Shown piece by piece: positions 22,960-33,091 of a stretch of 64,000 nt of DNA. The stretch covers positions 15,677,214 through 15,741,213 of the forward strand of contig CP034991.1 of the NCBI GenBank assembly GCA_004026145.2, written 5' to 3'. The translations under genes were made by a program, and so were the position numbers. The notes below the pieces were generated by a model that searched no databases, was not told the origin of the DNA, and saw only the letters and a program-made list of their open reading frames with translations. Positions within the stretch are counted from its first letter, which is position 1, and each line of letters starts with the position of its first letter. The DNA is from Takifugu bimaculatus (lineage: Eukaryota > Chordata > Actinopteri > Tetraodontiformes > Tetraodontidae).

Positions 22960-25650
22960 CATTTCTCTCTTATTCCAATCTGGTTTGTTTTGGCCCCAAA
23001 AACTCAAGATGGCGATGTCCTTTTAGCCTCCCTTCTAAACTGGCTCTTCAGAAACCAATGGGTGACGTCACCTCTCTTTCTCACCATCTCTTACTGTTAC
23101 ATTGGTCTTGTACAATTAATAATGATAAAATTGCATATGCTGATAAAATACAGGACATTAATAAAAATATCTCGCGCCCTGCTTTCTGACCTGAATGCAG
23201 ACGTAATGGATCAGCCTGATGCTAATGTCTGCGAGCCGGCGCCTGTGGCCTTTATAGTGTGCACAGTATAAAGTTCAAGTGCCAGCAGTTCAACTGATTA
23301 ATAATGGTGAACAGGCTGTGATGAAGTGCTGACTTGTGAGCTCCTTCAACACTCATTTGGGGAATCAAGTCATTTGTGTCCAAACATGACAAATGGTCCA
23401 CTGGTACATTCTAACCTTTCTCATGTACATTTCTCTCCAATGATGTGCCAGTGTTCCTTGACTCCATAAACTGATTTATTTATAGCCAGTGTATGGGTGT
23501 GTAGAATGTAATCCCCTATTGCCTGGCATATGTAGATGCAACATAATGCACTATGCCATAATGCCATATTTAGTTTTTGGAAATGATGATGTGAAATACA
23601 TTTTTAATTTGGACATTTCTAAAAATATTTACAGATATATACATATATAGTAATATACATTGTATTATATTAGTTAAAAATGACATTGTTTTATTGAATT
23701 TTGTTATATTGTTTATATTATTTATATATTGTTTTATATTTGTTATATATTGTTATATTTCTATTTTATATTGTAATTACAATAGTCTAACATTATTTGT
23801 ATATGCATAAGTGATAGTGAAATACCGGTATAAGCCCTCTAGGGAGGTTGACAAAACACTGTAATATGTTATGATAAAAATCCTATTTCCCCTAAAACAG
23901 TGGACACAACTACACATCCAGGACAAAAGAAATGAGAAGCCCACCTTACTCCCATCCCTTGGCCCCCTTAGTTCATATTGCACACAGGAAGCTCATTTCA
24001 CTTCATCAATTGCCTACTTACTAACATTTGAAGCTAAATAACCTCGTAAAATGTCAGCTGTCAGTACTCTGCAGGAGATGTACTGATATCACAGTTGGAA
24101 AGCAGGGAGGGAACGTGAGGGCACATGGGGACATGTTATGGATGTACAAGGTTAAAGGTCGTCAAGTGACTGACAGTAGCCAGGTCATTTTATGTAATCA
24201 AATTATTAAATGTTGTTAAAGGGCACAAGCAGACTTCCACGCACACCAAAAATAAATAAATAAACTCCTTCAAGGTAATTTTGGGCACCGAGAAGCAATG
24301 GGCCAGGCATTCAAGCACCTATTTTTTTGTCTTGAATGAGGATCCTTAAAAATGCAAACCTTCATGAAGAAAATGTAAAATGAGTCGTACCTTACTACGG
24401 TATTGAAACCTCTTGGGAACATTGTTAAATACCAAATATAATGTATGCTGGTCTGTACAGATTACACAAAAATCAGACAATAACTGTTATGAATTAACTC
24501 TAGGTTGAACCTTAAAGCAGACATGAAGCAGCTCATGAAGTTTCAATGAGAACCCAATCTTGGGTTCTTTTGCAGTAATAACTCAACCAATTCTTAGCAG
24601 CTCCTATGTCCCATACACTTATTAACACTAGAACAAACACATAAATCACATAAATGAGTGGTCACTAACTAAACATGCAACTTTACTCACAATGCCAGTG
24701 TGTCAACATTCACACACAGGAACAGTAAACCACCAGAGCGCCACTACATTGGCATACAGAACAGTGCCACTTAAGACAACAACATCAAGGTTTGTGATGA
24801 TCTTTGACAGAATCTTTAAAAGAGTTATAAGAAAAATATACTGTTCCAAAGCATGCTGGGGACTCATTTCCCCTCCGCTCCAACATGCTACAATTTAGGC
24901 AGGCAACATTGTGTTTTTTTTATCTGATTGGCGAAATTAACTCAATGTGGAGCATTTGTGTGGTGGAACTGAATTTATCATGATTAATCACTTCATTTAA
25001 CTAGTGACAAAAGGGGATCAAATCACAGTGCACATCAGTTCATACTTGTTACATTTTTCTTTGTTTTTCTTCTCCCATACACTTAAATGGACCATTGACT
25101 TCTCCTTATTGTCTTTCGGATGCGGTAATTGCGTTTTACATATTTCTGAATAAATCCATTATTTTTTTTACCCATCATGCATCAGTTCCTTCACTTTAAC
25201 AGCACACTGTCAGATATTTTAGAGGCCAAAAGTACAGGTGACACGTCTTGGAAACACGTCAGCTCTCTGTCGTCACCTCATGTCTCTGATTCTGTTCCAC
25301 TCAGGTCCAAATTGCAAACAAAACCAAAAAAAAAGTAGACATTAGTTTAAGCACCTAAGCTGCAGTCACAGGCAGTTGCTGCTCAGAACGCAGACTCTGA
25401 TCAGTCACATTTGGAAGTTTACAGTCATTTGTGTAATTCTTTACGATTTCATTACTTTTTCAACAGAACTCTAAAAACAAGTGTGCTGATAGAAGTATTT
25501 TTCTTTTTGTTTCCAAAAACTATTTAATCTTAAAACCATCTTATTTTATTTTAGGAAAATTGAGCACAAAAAGTAATATATACTGTATAATTTCAGTCTT
25601 ATAATCATATTTCCATTCCTGCAATAATCTAATTTTAGAAAGAAAATCAA
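22960..25650. other. non-coding stretch, AT-rich
   Basis: Contains a fragment of a dispersed repeat near 22990-23080 (ATGGCGATGTCC ... AATGGGTGACGTCAC) and a TATATTG-rich tract at 23635-23770. No genes recognised. Confidence 0.5.
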
Positions 25651-25659
25651 TTTTGTACT

Positions 25660-26466
25660 TATACAAGCCGCACCGGATTTTAAGCCGCAGGTATCCCACG
25701 TAATAATATGAAAAATTAGATCGAAAACGTTCAGTTGTATGTTTTTATTACCGTAAGAGACAAGTCACTGACGAGTGACAAACAGACAGGTAAGAAACAA
25801 CAGCCACTCTTTTCACTTGTATGTTTATACCGCGACCTTAAATCCATTTTTCATCACGTCAGGATTTTTTAACTTTTCTTTTAATTTAATCCACTTAGCA
25901 ACATAAATATATTGTACCGGTAAATGCTTTTTTTTTCTAATGGTGTCTGTAATGCAGCTACCTTGAAATATATGTTTGTATCAGCTACACACAAATTATG
26001 TTGTTTATGCTTTTTTACTCAAACTATGAACAATCTAAAACCCCCGATGGCCCACCTCTAAAATCTTCTATTTTCATTGCGGTGGCGATTGCTTTTGCCT
26101 TCCGTCTGATTTGTGATTTGGGCCAACTACGATGTTTACGTCTAAAAGCTTTTGTCGTGTTTTTGCTTTGGATCAGTTCTTCAGGCTGGCGTCTCCACCT
26201 TCTCGCCATTGATTACTTTAATGCATGCCAAGATCACGCACGGCAGCTCGATTTCCTTCTTCAACCACCAGAGTGATCGCTTTTAAATTAAAAGTTGCAT
26301 CATATGCTTTTCTTCTAGTATTTTCCATGTTGATAAAAATGACTGATTCACAATAGTTGTGATAGTGCGCCACAAATAAAAACATAAATAAGTCACACTT
26401 TAGAATAAGCCGCAGTGTTTAAAGTGTAGGAAAAAAGTAGCGGCTTATAGTCCGGAAATTACGGTA
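25660..26466 (-). mobile_element. pogo-like DNA transposon remnant
   Basis: The right edge carries the inverted-repeat wording GCGGCTTATAGTCCGGAAAT followed by TACGGTA. The left edge has the inward part (AAGCCGCACCGGATTTTAAG) but lacks the outermost bases, so the left terminus is truncated. The minus strand at 26024-26209 encodes WRRQPEELIQSKNTTKAFRR, which resembles the CENP-B/pogo helix-turn-helix region, and is then interrupted. It therefore derives from a pogo/Tigger-type Tc1-mariner element and moves only if a related transposase acts on it. A second, differently worded pogo-like element is at 62493-63535. Confidence 0.65.
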
Positions 26467-26699
26467 CAATTATGCCAATTATTCAATTCAGCACTGTATA
26501 AGGTAGCCATAAATACCTAGTTGCTTGTTCTTTAGATAAAAACAGAACAACATATAGAGCAGAATTAATTAAAAATGACAGAATATTAATATATAAACAT
26601 GATATAATAAGAGACTGGCATCTCGCTTTGAAACTCATTGACCGTTTGTATGTGTGTCTTCCCATTGGATTTCCCCTGACTAATTGGTCTTAATTATTG

Positions 26700-27060
26700 G
26701 TAATACCACAGCATCATTTTCATTTAGATCACCTCGGACTGACACGATGCCTTTTTTATTGATGTGACAGCACTAAATTGAGAACCTTTGGCGGTGTGTC
26801 AAAGGGTAACTAATCACTCTAATTTCATCTCTCCATGCATCTTCAGCCATTGACTTGGAGTGATCAGTGGGAGTGCCATCCCTGCATTAGCTGAGCCTCC
26901 TCATGTTAATTAACTGTTAGCTTTGAGATGGAGAGGGCCTCAGGGTGAAAGGCAGGAGGATAAAGCTGGCCTAAATGGCCATATAATGACCAAGGAAAAG
27001 GGAATCAAGAACCAGCTCATTTTCATTACACATTACATTCAAGACCCCATTTCACTGACT
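26700..27060. other. repeat-poor block, candidate regulatory element
   Basis: Non-repetitive sequence with TTAATTAACTGTTAG (about 26906-26920), CCATATAATG (CArG-like, about 26980) and several TAAT cores, with no open frame. It has the texture of a conserved non-coding element, but no comparison was possible. Confidence 0.25.
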
Positions 27061-27599
27061 CCTCCTCCACTCATCGAGCAATCTGTCTGCCTGGGCTGAC
27101 AGCACCCAGTGACCTAAAAACAATGAAAAAATACCAACTAGGTGTCCCAACCATTCAAAGCTATTTTATCTGTACTTAGTCTAAACAGAGTTGACCTGCT
27201 TTAACCTTTCAGATGCTTTGTAGTCAAGTGTTTCTTTTCCTGCCGCTCTGCTGTGGGCCCTCTGGCCATAGCTGCTTCAGCTTCAATTTTAGCTCATGTC
27301 ATTAGCCTAATTGTTTTGTGTGTGTGTGTATCTGCACATGTGTGTATCTGTGCTGACATGAGTGGCACATGGGCTGTCTTCCCAGGGCCTTTATTAGATT
27401 TGTCTCCACTGCATTTTTACAGGTGTGGAGTCTTCCTCCTCAGGACAGACATTGCCTGACTGAAACATATGCTTTGCGACTACTTATGCATCAACCTTTC
27501 CCCGAAATCAAAACCTCAGATTTGTGGAAGTGCTGTACGAGCCACTGCTGCCTTGCTCGGTTTTGGCCTCCAATCTTTTATGTGTTGGACTGAACATTG

Positions 27600-28650
27600 T
27601 TGACCTCGCCTGAGGAGGTCATAGGACAGTGTAAAAAACTTTTGAACACCACAACTCCTTCTGCGATAGAGATAGAGCTTGCTGATGAAGGTGGAATATC
27701 ATTGATTTCCCTCCACACGGACAAAGCCTCAGGGGGTTGATGAGATACCTCTGGTAAAGCTAAAGGCTGTGGGTCTTGAGGAATTGCCCTGGTTGACACG
27801 CCTTTCTTTGTGTGGAAGTTGGGGACAGTACCAAAGGAGTGGCAGATGGGGCAGAGGGTGTGTGCCAATCATAGGAGCATCGTGTTACTCAGCCTCCTGG
27901 GGAAAGTTTCCAAAAAGGTGGTTGAGAATCTTGTATCGAAGAGGAACAATGCGGCTTCTTTCCCAGTTGTGGGACATAGGACAAGTTCTTTAATTTCTTT
28001 ACTCTTGCAGGGATCCTGGAAGGAGCCTGGGAGTATAATGTATGCGTGGTGGTTCTGGAGAAGGCATAAGCCCGGGACATGAGCAGGACTTTTTGCCCTG
28101 GGTGTTGGCCTCCACCAGGGCTGTTGCTTGTCCCCAATCCTGTTTGTGGTATTTATTTAAAGGATTTTGTGGCACAGTCCTGGTGCGGAAAGGTTACAGG
28201 TTGATGACCAGATGATTTCATTGCTGTTTTTTGCAGACAATGTGGTCCTGATGTCTTGTTGAGCCGTAGCCTAACCCTAACCAATGATAGGGAGGAGGAC
28301 ACTTCTTGTTCTGGAATATCACAGCCCACTCCCATGAGCAGGGTGTGACTAATGTAAACAAACCCAGGAAGAGCTGGATGAAGTTGTTGGGTCTCTGTCT
28401 CATCTGAGTCAAGCAGAAGAAATCAAAGCCACGTTCATTTATTAGATCATGACCACGAGAAGGGGGTCCAGGCAGTGACGTCAGGCATGAAGATCTGAGC
28501 TGGATGACTTCATGGGACTTCTAGGTAAACAAGGATTTACCTGAAAAGGTCAGACGATCAAGCCCGTAGTGGTGATTGAGAGAGGTGCCAAACTGCTGAG
28601 TGACAGTAACAACCAGTTTAAAATTCTGGCACTGGATGCAATAGACAGCC
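27600..28650 (+). pseudogene. decayed Rex/RTE-like LINE reverse transcriptase
   Basis: Broken frames carry recognisable pieces in order: DKASGG-DEIP-LVKLKAVG (27718-27780), WKLGTVPKEWQMGQRVCANHRSIVLLSLLGKV (27813-27908), a VGLHQGCCLSPILFVVF-like block (about 28100-28155) and FFADNVVLMSC (about 28218-28250) at the catalytic FADD position. The wording is that of the family represented by the LINE at 35857-36751, but in this copy the catalytic aspartate pair reads DN and stops and frameshifts abound. It is an old copy. Confidence 0.65.
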
Positions 28651-28659
28651 CAGCAGTTT

Positions 28660-29426
28660 GACAAGAGTCAAATAATACAGCTCAAACACACATACACACA
28701 TATCCTCACACATACATGCACACATTTCTGTTGTTTTTTCTGTCCGACAAAAACTAGTATAGTATAAATATAAGTATAAATATAAGTATAAAGTTCGACA
28801 CTGAACATCAGAAACTTTATACTTTGAGTAGATGAACTGGGGTGGATGGTATTGTCTTACATCTTTGCTGCATCAGTCAGTCAGTCAGTCAGTATGTCCA
28901 GCCATCCATCTGTCTGTCAGTGAAATCATATTTATTTATATAGCATCTGTTAAAAAACAAAATTCTCTCTAGGCACTAACTCCTCTCATATGGGGGACCC
29001 TCCTGCTGTCACCCAAATAGATCCTCCCCCAGAATTAAACATTTGAGCACCAAATATTTTAGCCACACTTAGCTCAGTCATGTTTGAGCAGCAGGATCTC
29101 ATGTCAGCTTCACTGCAGAGATCTGCTGATGGAAAAGTTCATTGATTTGGCAGAAATTTTATTTATTTCTGTTTGTGTATATATTGTGTATATTCTTTTT
29201 TGGGTGAACTGTATCTTAAATTGGAAGTGTGTATGCTACTGTTCACAAATGGAGATGGGTGACATGTACAAATTGTACTGACAGGTACATTGTACTGTTT
29301 CTATCTTAATGATCTAAATCATTTTAATATGTGTGTTTAGGATTTATACCTTTAATCCCAATTCTGCTTTTTCATTTATATATAACAAAGTTACAAACAG
29401 GGAGAAAGCAGAGAAAAACCAGAGCA

Positions 29427-29457
<31 letters not shown>

Positions 29458-29461
29458 TTTT
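28660..29461. other. non-coding stretch with microsatellites
   Basis: Includes a (CAGT)n array at 28872-28893 and a (GT)n array at 29428-29455. No genes recognised. Confidence 0.6.
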
Positions 29462-29584
29462 AATGTCCACATTTTAATTAATTTGTTTTGAAGAGTAATG
29501 ACTTACTAAAACAGTTTGCATTTAACTTGTTGAGTGTTAGAATCATTATAATAAAGTTATCTCTTATTTGCTTTTACCTTGTTA
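29462..29584 (+). repeat. 123-bp direct repeat, copy 1 (edge of ERV 5' LTR)
   Basis: Matches 31968-32090 without indels (offset 2506) and with very few substitutions. It spans the TGTTAGAATCATTATAATAAA motif at 29535. Confidence 0.9.
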
Positions 29585-29947
29585 TTTTGTTTCTGAGATA
29601 GAGCTGCAGAGCATGATGCAGGAGGTGTTCTTTTAATCTGTCTGATATGGAAGACTGCTGTGTGTGAGCTTAGCTAATCAAATCAGTGAAGACCTACGTA
29701 TATTCTCACCATTATGATTTACAGTCTTTTGCTTTGTATGGGACCCCCTCCCTTTAGGCACATTTGATTTCCGTGTAACTAGGGACCTCCTAATTTCAAT
29801 AAAAGAAGGATAGCGGAAGTTGTGCCTCAGGACGTGTTGGAGATCTGTAACTGAGCACATCTCTCCGTTCTCCTTGCAAGTAAAATTCAAAACTGTTGTC
29901 TTTGCCTCATTTGTTTCTCTCATGTTTTAGGTCATTCAAACCTAACA
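29535..29947 (+). repeat. ERV 5' LTR (minimum extent)
   Basis: TGTTAG...CTAACA ends, about 413 bp, ending three bases before the primer-binding site. AATAAA at 29798-29803 would be the polyadenylation signal of the R region, followed by a T/C-rich U5. The true left end may lie about 75-100 bp further left, because the 3' LTR start at 31938 continues into sequence that precedes 29535 in this copy. Confidence 0.75.
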
Positions 29948-29950
29948 TTT

Positions 29951-29970
29951 TGGTCCTTCGAGCCGGATTC
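29951..29970 (+). promoter_or_regulatory. retroviral primer-binding site, tRNA-Tyr
   Basis: TGGTCCTTCGAGCCGGATTC is the reverse complement of the 3' end of eukaryotic tRNA-Tyr (acceptor stem TCGAAGG, A, CCA and adjoining T-arm). It lies three bases after the CTAACA end of the LTR, the expected position for priming minus-strand DNA synthesis. Confidence 0.85.
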
Positions 29971-30740
29971 CAACACACCTGAGGGGTCCAGTGGGTGAGG
30001 CTGAACCTCAGGAAAGACCATGGCCACGGCAGGCCGCCTAGGTGTGACCTAAGATACCCTTTCCGGGACTGAGCTTCAGCTCCCCTGCTTGGACCCTGAC
30101 GGATATCCAGGAGAAAAGGCAACAGTGGTGAGCATGTCTTGAATTCAAAAGTGTGTGTGTGTGTGTGATGATTGTCGGGGACTTAATGTAAAATTGCGAT
30201 AAAAACTAAAGCAGTGTTTTGGGAGAGAGGAACCCGAAAATCCTCTGTAAGACACAATGAGAAACAAACCCTGTGAATGCTAGTCAATGGCAGGTAAATA
30301 AAGAGTACTAAGGTCAGTACTAAGGCAGGGCGAGGGAGTCCTGGCCGCGTGTAAAAGAAATTAAGTCATGACAAATCATACAAAAGAGTGATTGTGAGTG
30401 TGAAAGGATTGTTAAATACCACTAGGTATTTTCAATCATACCAAAGCAGTGGGACAGGACTGTAAGTGATAAGGCCCTTGTGGATGCACAGGCAAGACTT
30501 TCCATTTGAAAGAGTTGAAGTGAGAAGTACCACAACGGTTAATTAATTATCACCCCACTGAGATCAATATCCCAGTTTTAGGTCACCCTATGTGCAAGAC
30601 TGGACCAAATTCTTAATGAAATTTTAAAAAAAACAACCTGTAAATTAGGATAAGGTTAACTCGTAAAATGAAAGAAAAAAAAACATAAGAACAAACAGAG
30701 ACAAAAGAAGAGCTAAAAGTTAAAACCTAATCCTCCAAAA

Positions 30741-30920
30741 ATGGGGACAAGTAACAGCAAACAAAGGCTCAGAGATGAATTGCGGTCTAAGGACTGGAAA
30801 TTTATCGACGAACAAAATCCAAAGAAACTCGGCAATCTAGATAAGTGGATAACTGATCATGGATTCAAAGGACAGCTAAACTCACAGCAAATTGTTGCCT
30901 CAGAGGTGAGACCTGGTTAA
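30741..30920 (+). pseudogene. ERV gag N-terminus (matrix), truncated
   Basis: A 59-codon frame, too short for many ORF filters, about 770 bp after the primer-binding site. It starts MGTSNSKQ, a good N-myristoylation signal (Gly2, Ser6) as in retroviral matrix proteins, followed by a charged helical-looking stretch with DWKFIDEQNPKKLGNLDKW. It ends at a stop at 30918-30920. The rest of gag is not recognisable downstream, so this is the residue of the internal deletion. Family assignment rests on the myristoylation signal and the position in the provirus. Confidence 0.65.
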
Positions 30921-31377
30921 ACTTAGCCATAATTAAGTGGGTTATACTTAGCCATTAATTAAGTAGGTTACAACTTAGCCGTAATTAAGTTAAGAAAATA
31001 GGGAATTGTTTTTGTGTGTGAATGGAGGACTAAGCCATTGAAGGAGTTGATAGGAGAACTCTGCTAGTCCTGTGTTTTATTATTTTGCTCATAAGAAAAC
31101 ACAGTACTGGTGATCAGGGAACAAAGGACGGGTTTCATCCCTTAAAACTAACACCACTGTGCAGATAGTGCACAGTAGAAGGCTGGGTTAGTGTCCTCCC
31201 TTTGACTGTGTGCCAGTGAACTTTTCTGTGAGACCACAAAAAGCCGCTGTTTAAGAAAAAGGATGTCAAACTTGAGGGGGATGAAAAGTTTGTGGAAGGA
31301 TGTGCAGAAGGTTCAGGTAAAATAAGTCAGGAAAGGTGGAGAAGAAACTGTCAGCAACTTCCCTTATGGCATTCTAG

Positions 31378-31755
31378 AACAGAATCGCAGTGGATATGTT
31401 GTTAGCTGAGAAAGGTGGTGTGTGCACTGTGTTTGGAGATCAATGTTGCACCTTCATTCCTAACGACACTGCGTCGGATGGTAGTGTCACACTGGCCATA
31501 GAAGGCCTTCGCACCCTAAATAGCAAAATGAAAGAGCACTCAGGAGTAAATACCACGATGTGGGACGAATGGATGAATGTGTTTGGGAAGTACAAAGCAT
31601 TAGTTACATCTATCCTGATTTCTGTAGCTGTTTTTGCTGCAATCCTTACTTTGTGTGTTTGTTGTTGTATTTTCTGCCTGCGTTCTCTTATTAACCGCCT
31701 TATCACCACAGCTATCGCTCCCATGGAAAACCGTATGGCCGTGTTGTATCCCTGA
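31378..31755 (+). pseudogene. ERV env C-terminus (transmembrane subunit)
   Basis: An open frame of about 126 codons after an in-frame TAG at 31375-31377. It begins at the heptad/immunosuppressive-type region, then LLAEKGGVC and the CX6CC motif (CTVFGDQCC), which in gamma- and epsilon-type retroviruses links the surface and transmembrane subunits. An ectodomain stalk and one strongly hydrophobic membrane span follow (about 31606-31695, cysteine-rich at its end: LCVCCCIFC), then a short cytoplasmic tail ending at 31753-31755. The surface subunit, fusion peptide and signal peptide are missing, so no functional envelope could be made. The tail ends about 180 bp before the purine tract. Confidence 0.82.
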
Positions 31756-31967
31756 ATTGGCAGACGAGAGCCAGATTTGACTACAGACTCTGAAGACTAT
31801 GAGGAAATTGAGCTAATTTTCCCGAGTGTAAATGTATTTGTGTTTATAAACATGACTTTGCAACCGAAAATCTACTGGTAGAGGTTGTTAAATGACCATG
31901 AGAATTTGAAGCAAATATGTGATAAACAGGAGGGAAATGTTAGAATCATTATAATAAAATTATATTA

Positions 31968-32090
31968 AATGTCCACATTTTAATTAATTTGTTTTGAAGA
32001 ATAATGACTTACTAAAACAGTTTGCATTTAACTTGTTGAGTGTTAGAATCATTATAATAAAGTTATCTCTTATTTGCTTTTACCTTGTTA
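31968..32090 (+). repeat. 123-bp direct repeat, copy 2 (truncated 3' LTR)
   Basis: Continues from the 3' LTR start at 31938 and repeats 29462-29584, including a second TGTTAGAATCATTATAATAAA at 32041. Identity stops at 32090, after which unrelated sequence follows. Confidence 0.88.
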
Positions 32091-32379
32091 AGGTCAGATT
32101 GTTAAGGTCTTGCAAAGGGTCAACTGGACTGTTGAAATCAACTGGAATACATCTCGCCTCTCATTTGTAATTCTTCTTCGATTTTAAACATTCTTGTTGA
32201 CCCCTTGGCTCAACTTTCACGGGTTAAAATGACCTGGATGAAATCCTACATGGATTTTTTTTCTCCAGCAGATTTCCTGAAGAATTTTGACTTTTGTTGT
32301 TCAGCTCATTTGAAATCCCCTTGTAGTTTTAGCCTGGCTTTGCCCACCATTCTGATTTCCTGAGACCCTCAATGACCTT

Positions 32380-32536
32380 TTATCTGCAGAAAGAAAAGAA
32401 AAAACTGAGTTTTATTTCTTTTTAATGTCAGTGCAGCCTTTGACACTATGGACCATCAGATCTGACCTGACTCTCCATAGTAGGAACATCTGTTCTTCTA
32501 CTTTATGGACGCCATTATATTCAGTCTTAGATCCAG
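32380..32536 (+). repeat. short L2-like LINE fragment
   Basis: Contains a translation close to SAAFDTMDHQI (about 32430-32462), the motif-A wording of L2-like LINE reverse transcriptase. It is cut off by the Gypsy element that begins at 32537. Confidence 0.4.
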
Positions 32537-33091
32537 TGTTGTGACTCCTACTCTGGCCCCACCTCCTCCTGGGCAATCAGCTCAACCACCACCACCTGGG
32601 CCCTCTCCTTCAGCTGCACCCAATCCGCCCAAACGACTCTGCACCCATAAAAGGCCCCTATGCACTCAGGCCAGTGCTTGATCTTGCTGATGTTTTTGGC
32701 AACACTTCCCGTCGACCCAGCATCTCTCCAGGCTCCCCAGCGACCCCCAGCGCCTCCCTGCGCCTCCCTGCGTCTTCCAGCGACTCCCTGCGACTCCAAG
32801 CGTTCTCCAGCGTCCTCCAGCGTCTCCCCCGGCTCCTCTGCAACCTTCCTAGCCCCTCTTCCTCTGACCTCTTCCTCTTCCCCTTCCTCGGACGGATTTC
32901 TCCTGGCCTCTGGACACTTGGACTCCCCCACGGACTCTTGCCCCTGGATCTCGGACTTGGTTCGTCTGCCGCATCACGCACCTATAGTTTGTCTCGGCCT
33001 CTCTCCTCATTTAGTTTCTTCCCTCCTGTTTTTTTTGCTTCATTAAACCGTCTGAGTTTACTTTTAATTCCCGTGTCTGTCTGCCTTCTTT
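32537..33091 (+). repeat. 5' LTR of the Gypsy element (3'-truncated)
   Basis: Near-identical to 34848-35383. It has a TATA-like CCCATAAAAGG at 32643-32653 and an ATTAAA polyadenylation-type signal at about 33042-33047. A minisatellite of about 11-bp GCG-(C/A)-(C/T)TCC-type units at about 32737-32830 is longer than in the 3' LTR by about 20 bp. The last 42 bp of the LTR are absent, replaced directly by RNase H coding sequence with TTTG shared at the junction. Confidence 0.93.

Larger units (their letters stand above)
29535..32090 (+). mobile_element. endogenous retrovirus remnant, internally deleted
   Basis: In order: LTR, a primer-binding site for tRNA-Tyr, a leader, the first 59 codons of gag, a gap in which the rest of gag and all of pol are missing, the C-terminal part of env, a purine tract (AGGAGGGAAA, 31928-31937) and a truncated 3' LTR starting at 31938. 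The env transmembrane-subunit features (CX6CC motif, single membrane anchor) point to a gamma/epsilon-type retrovirus. It is a replication-defective germline fossil. Confidence 0.82.
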
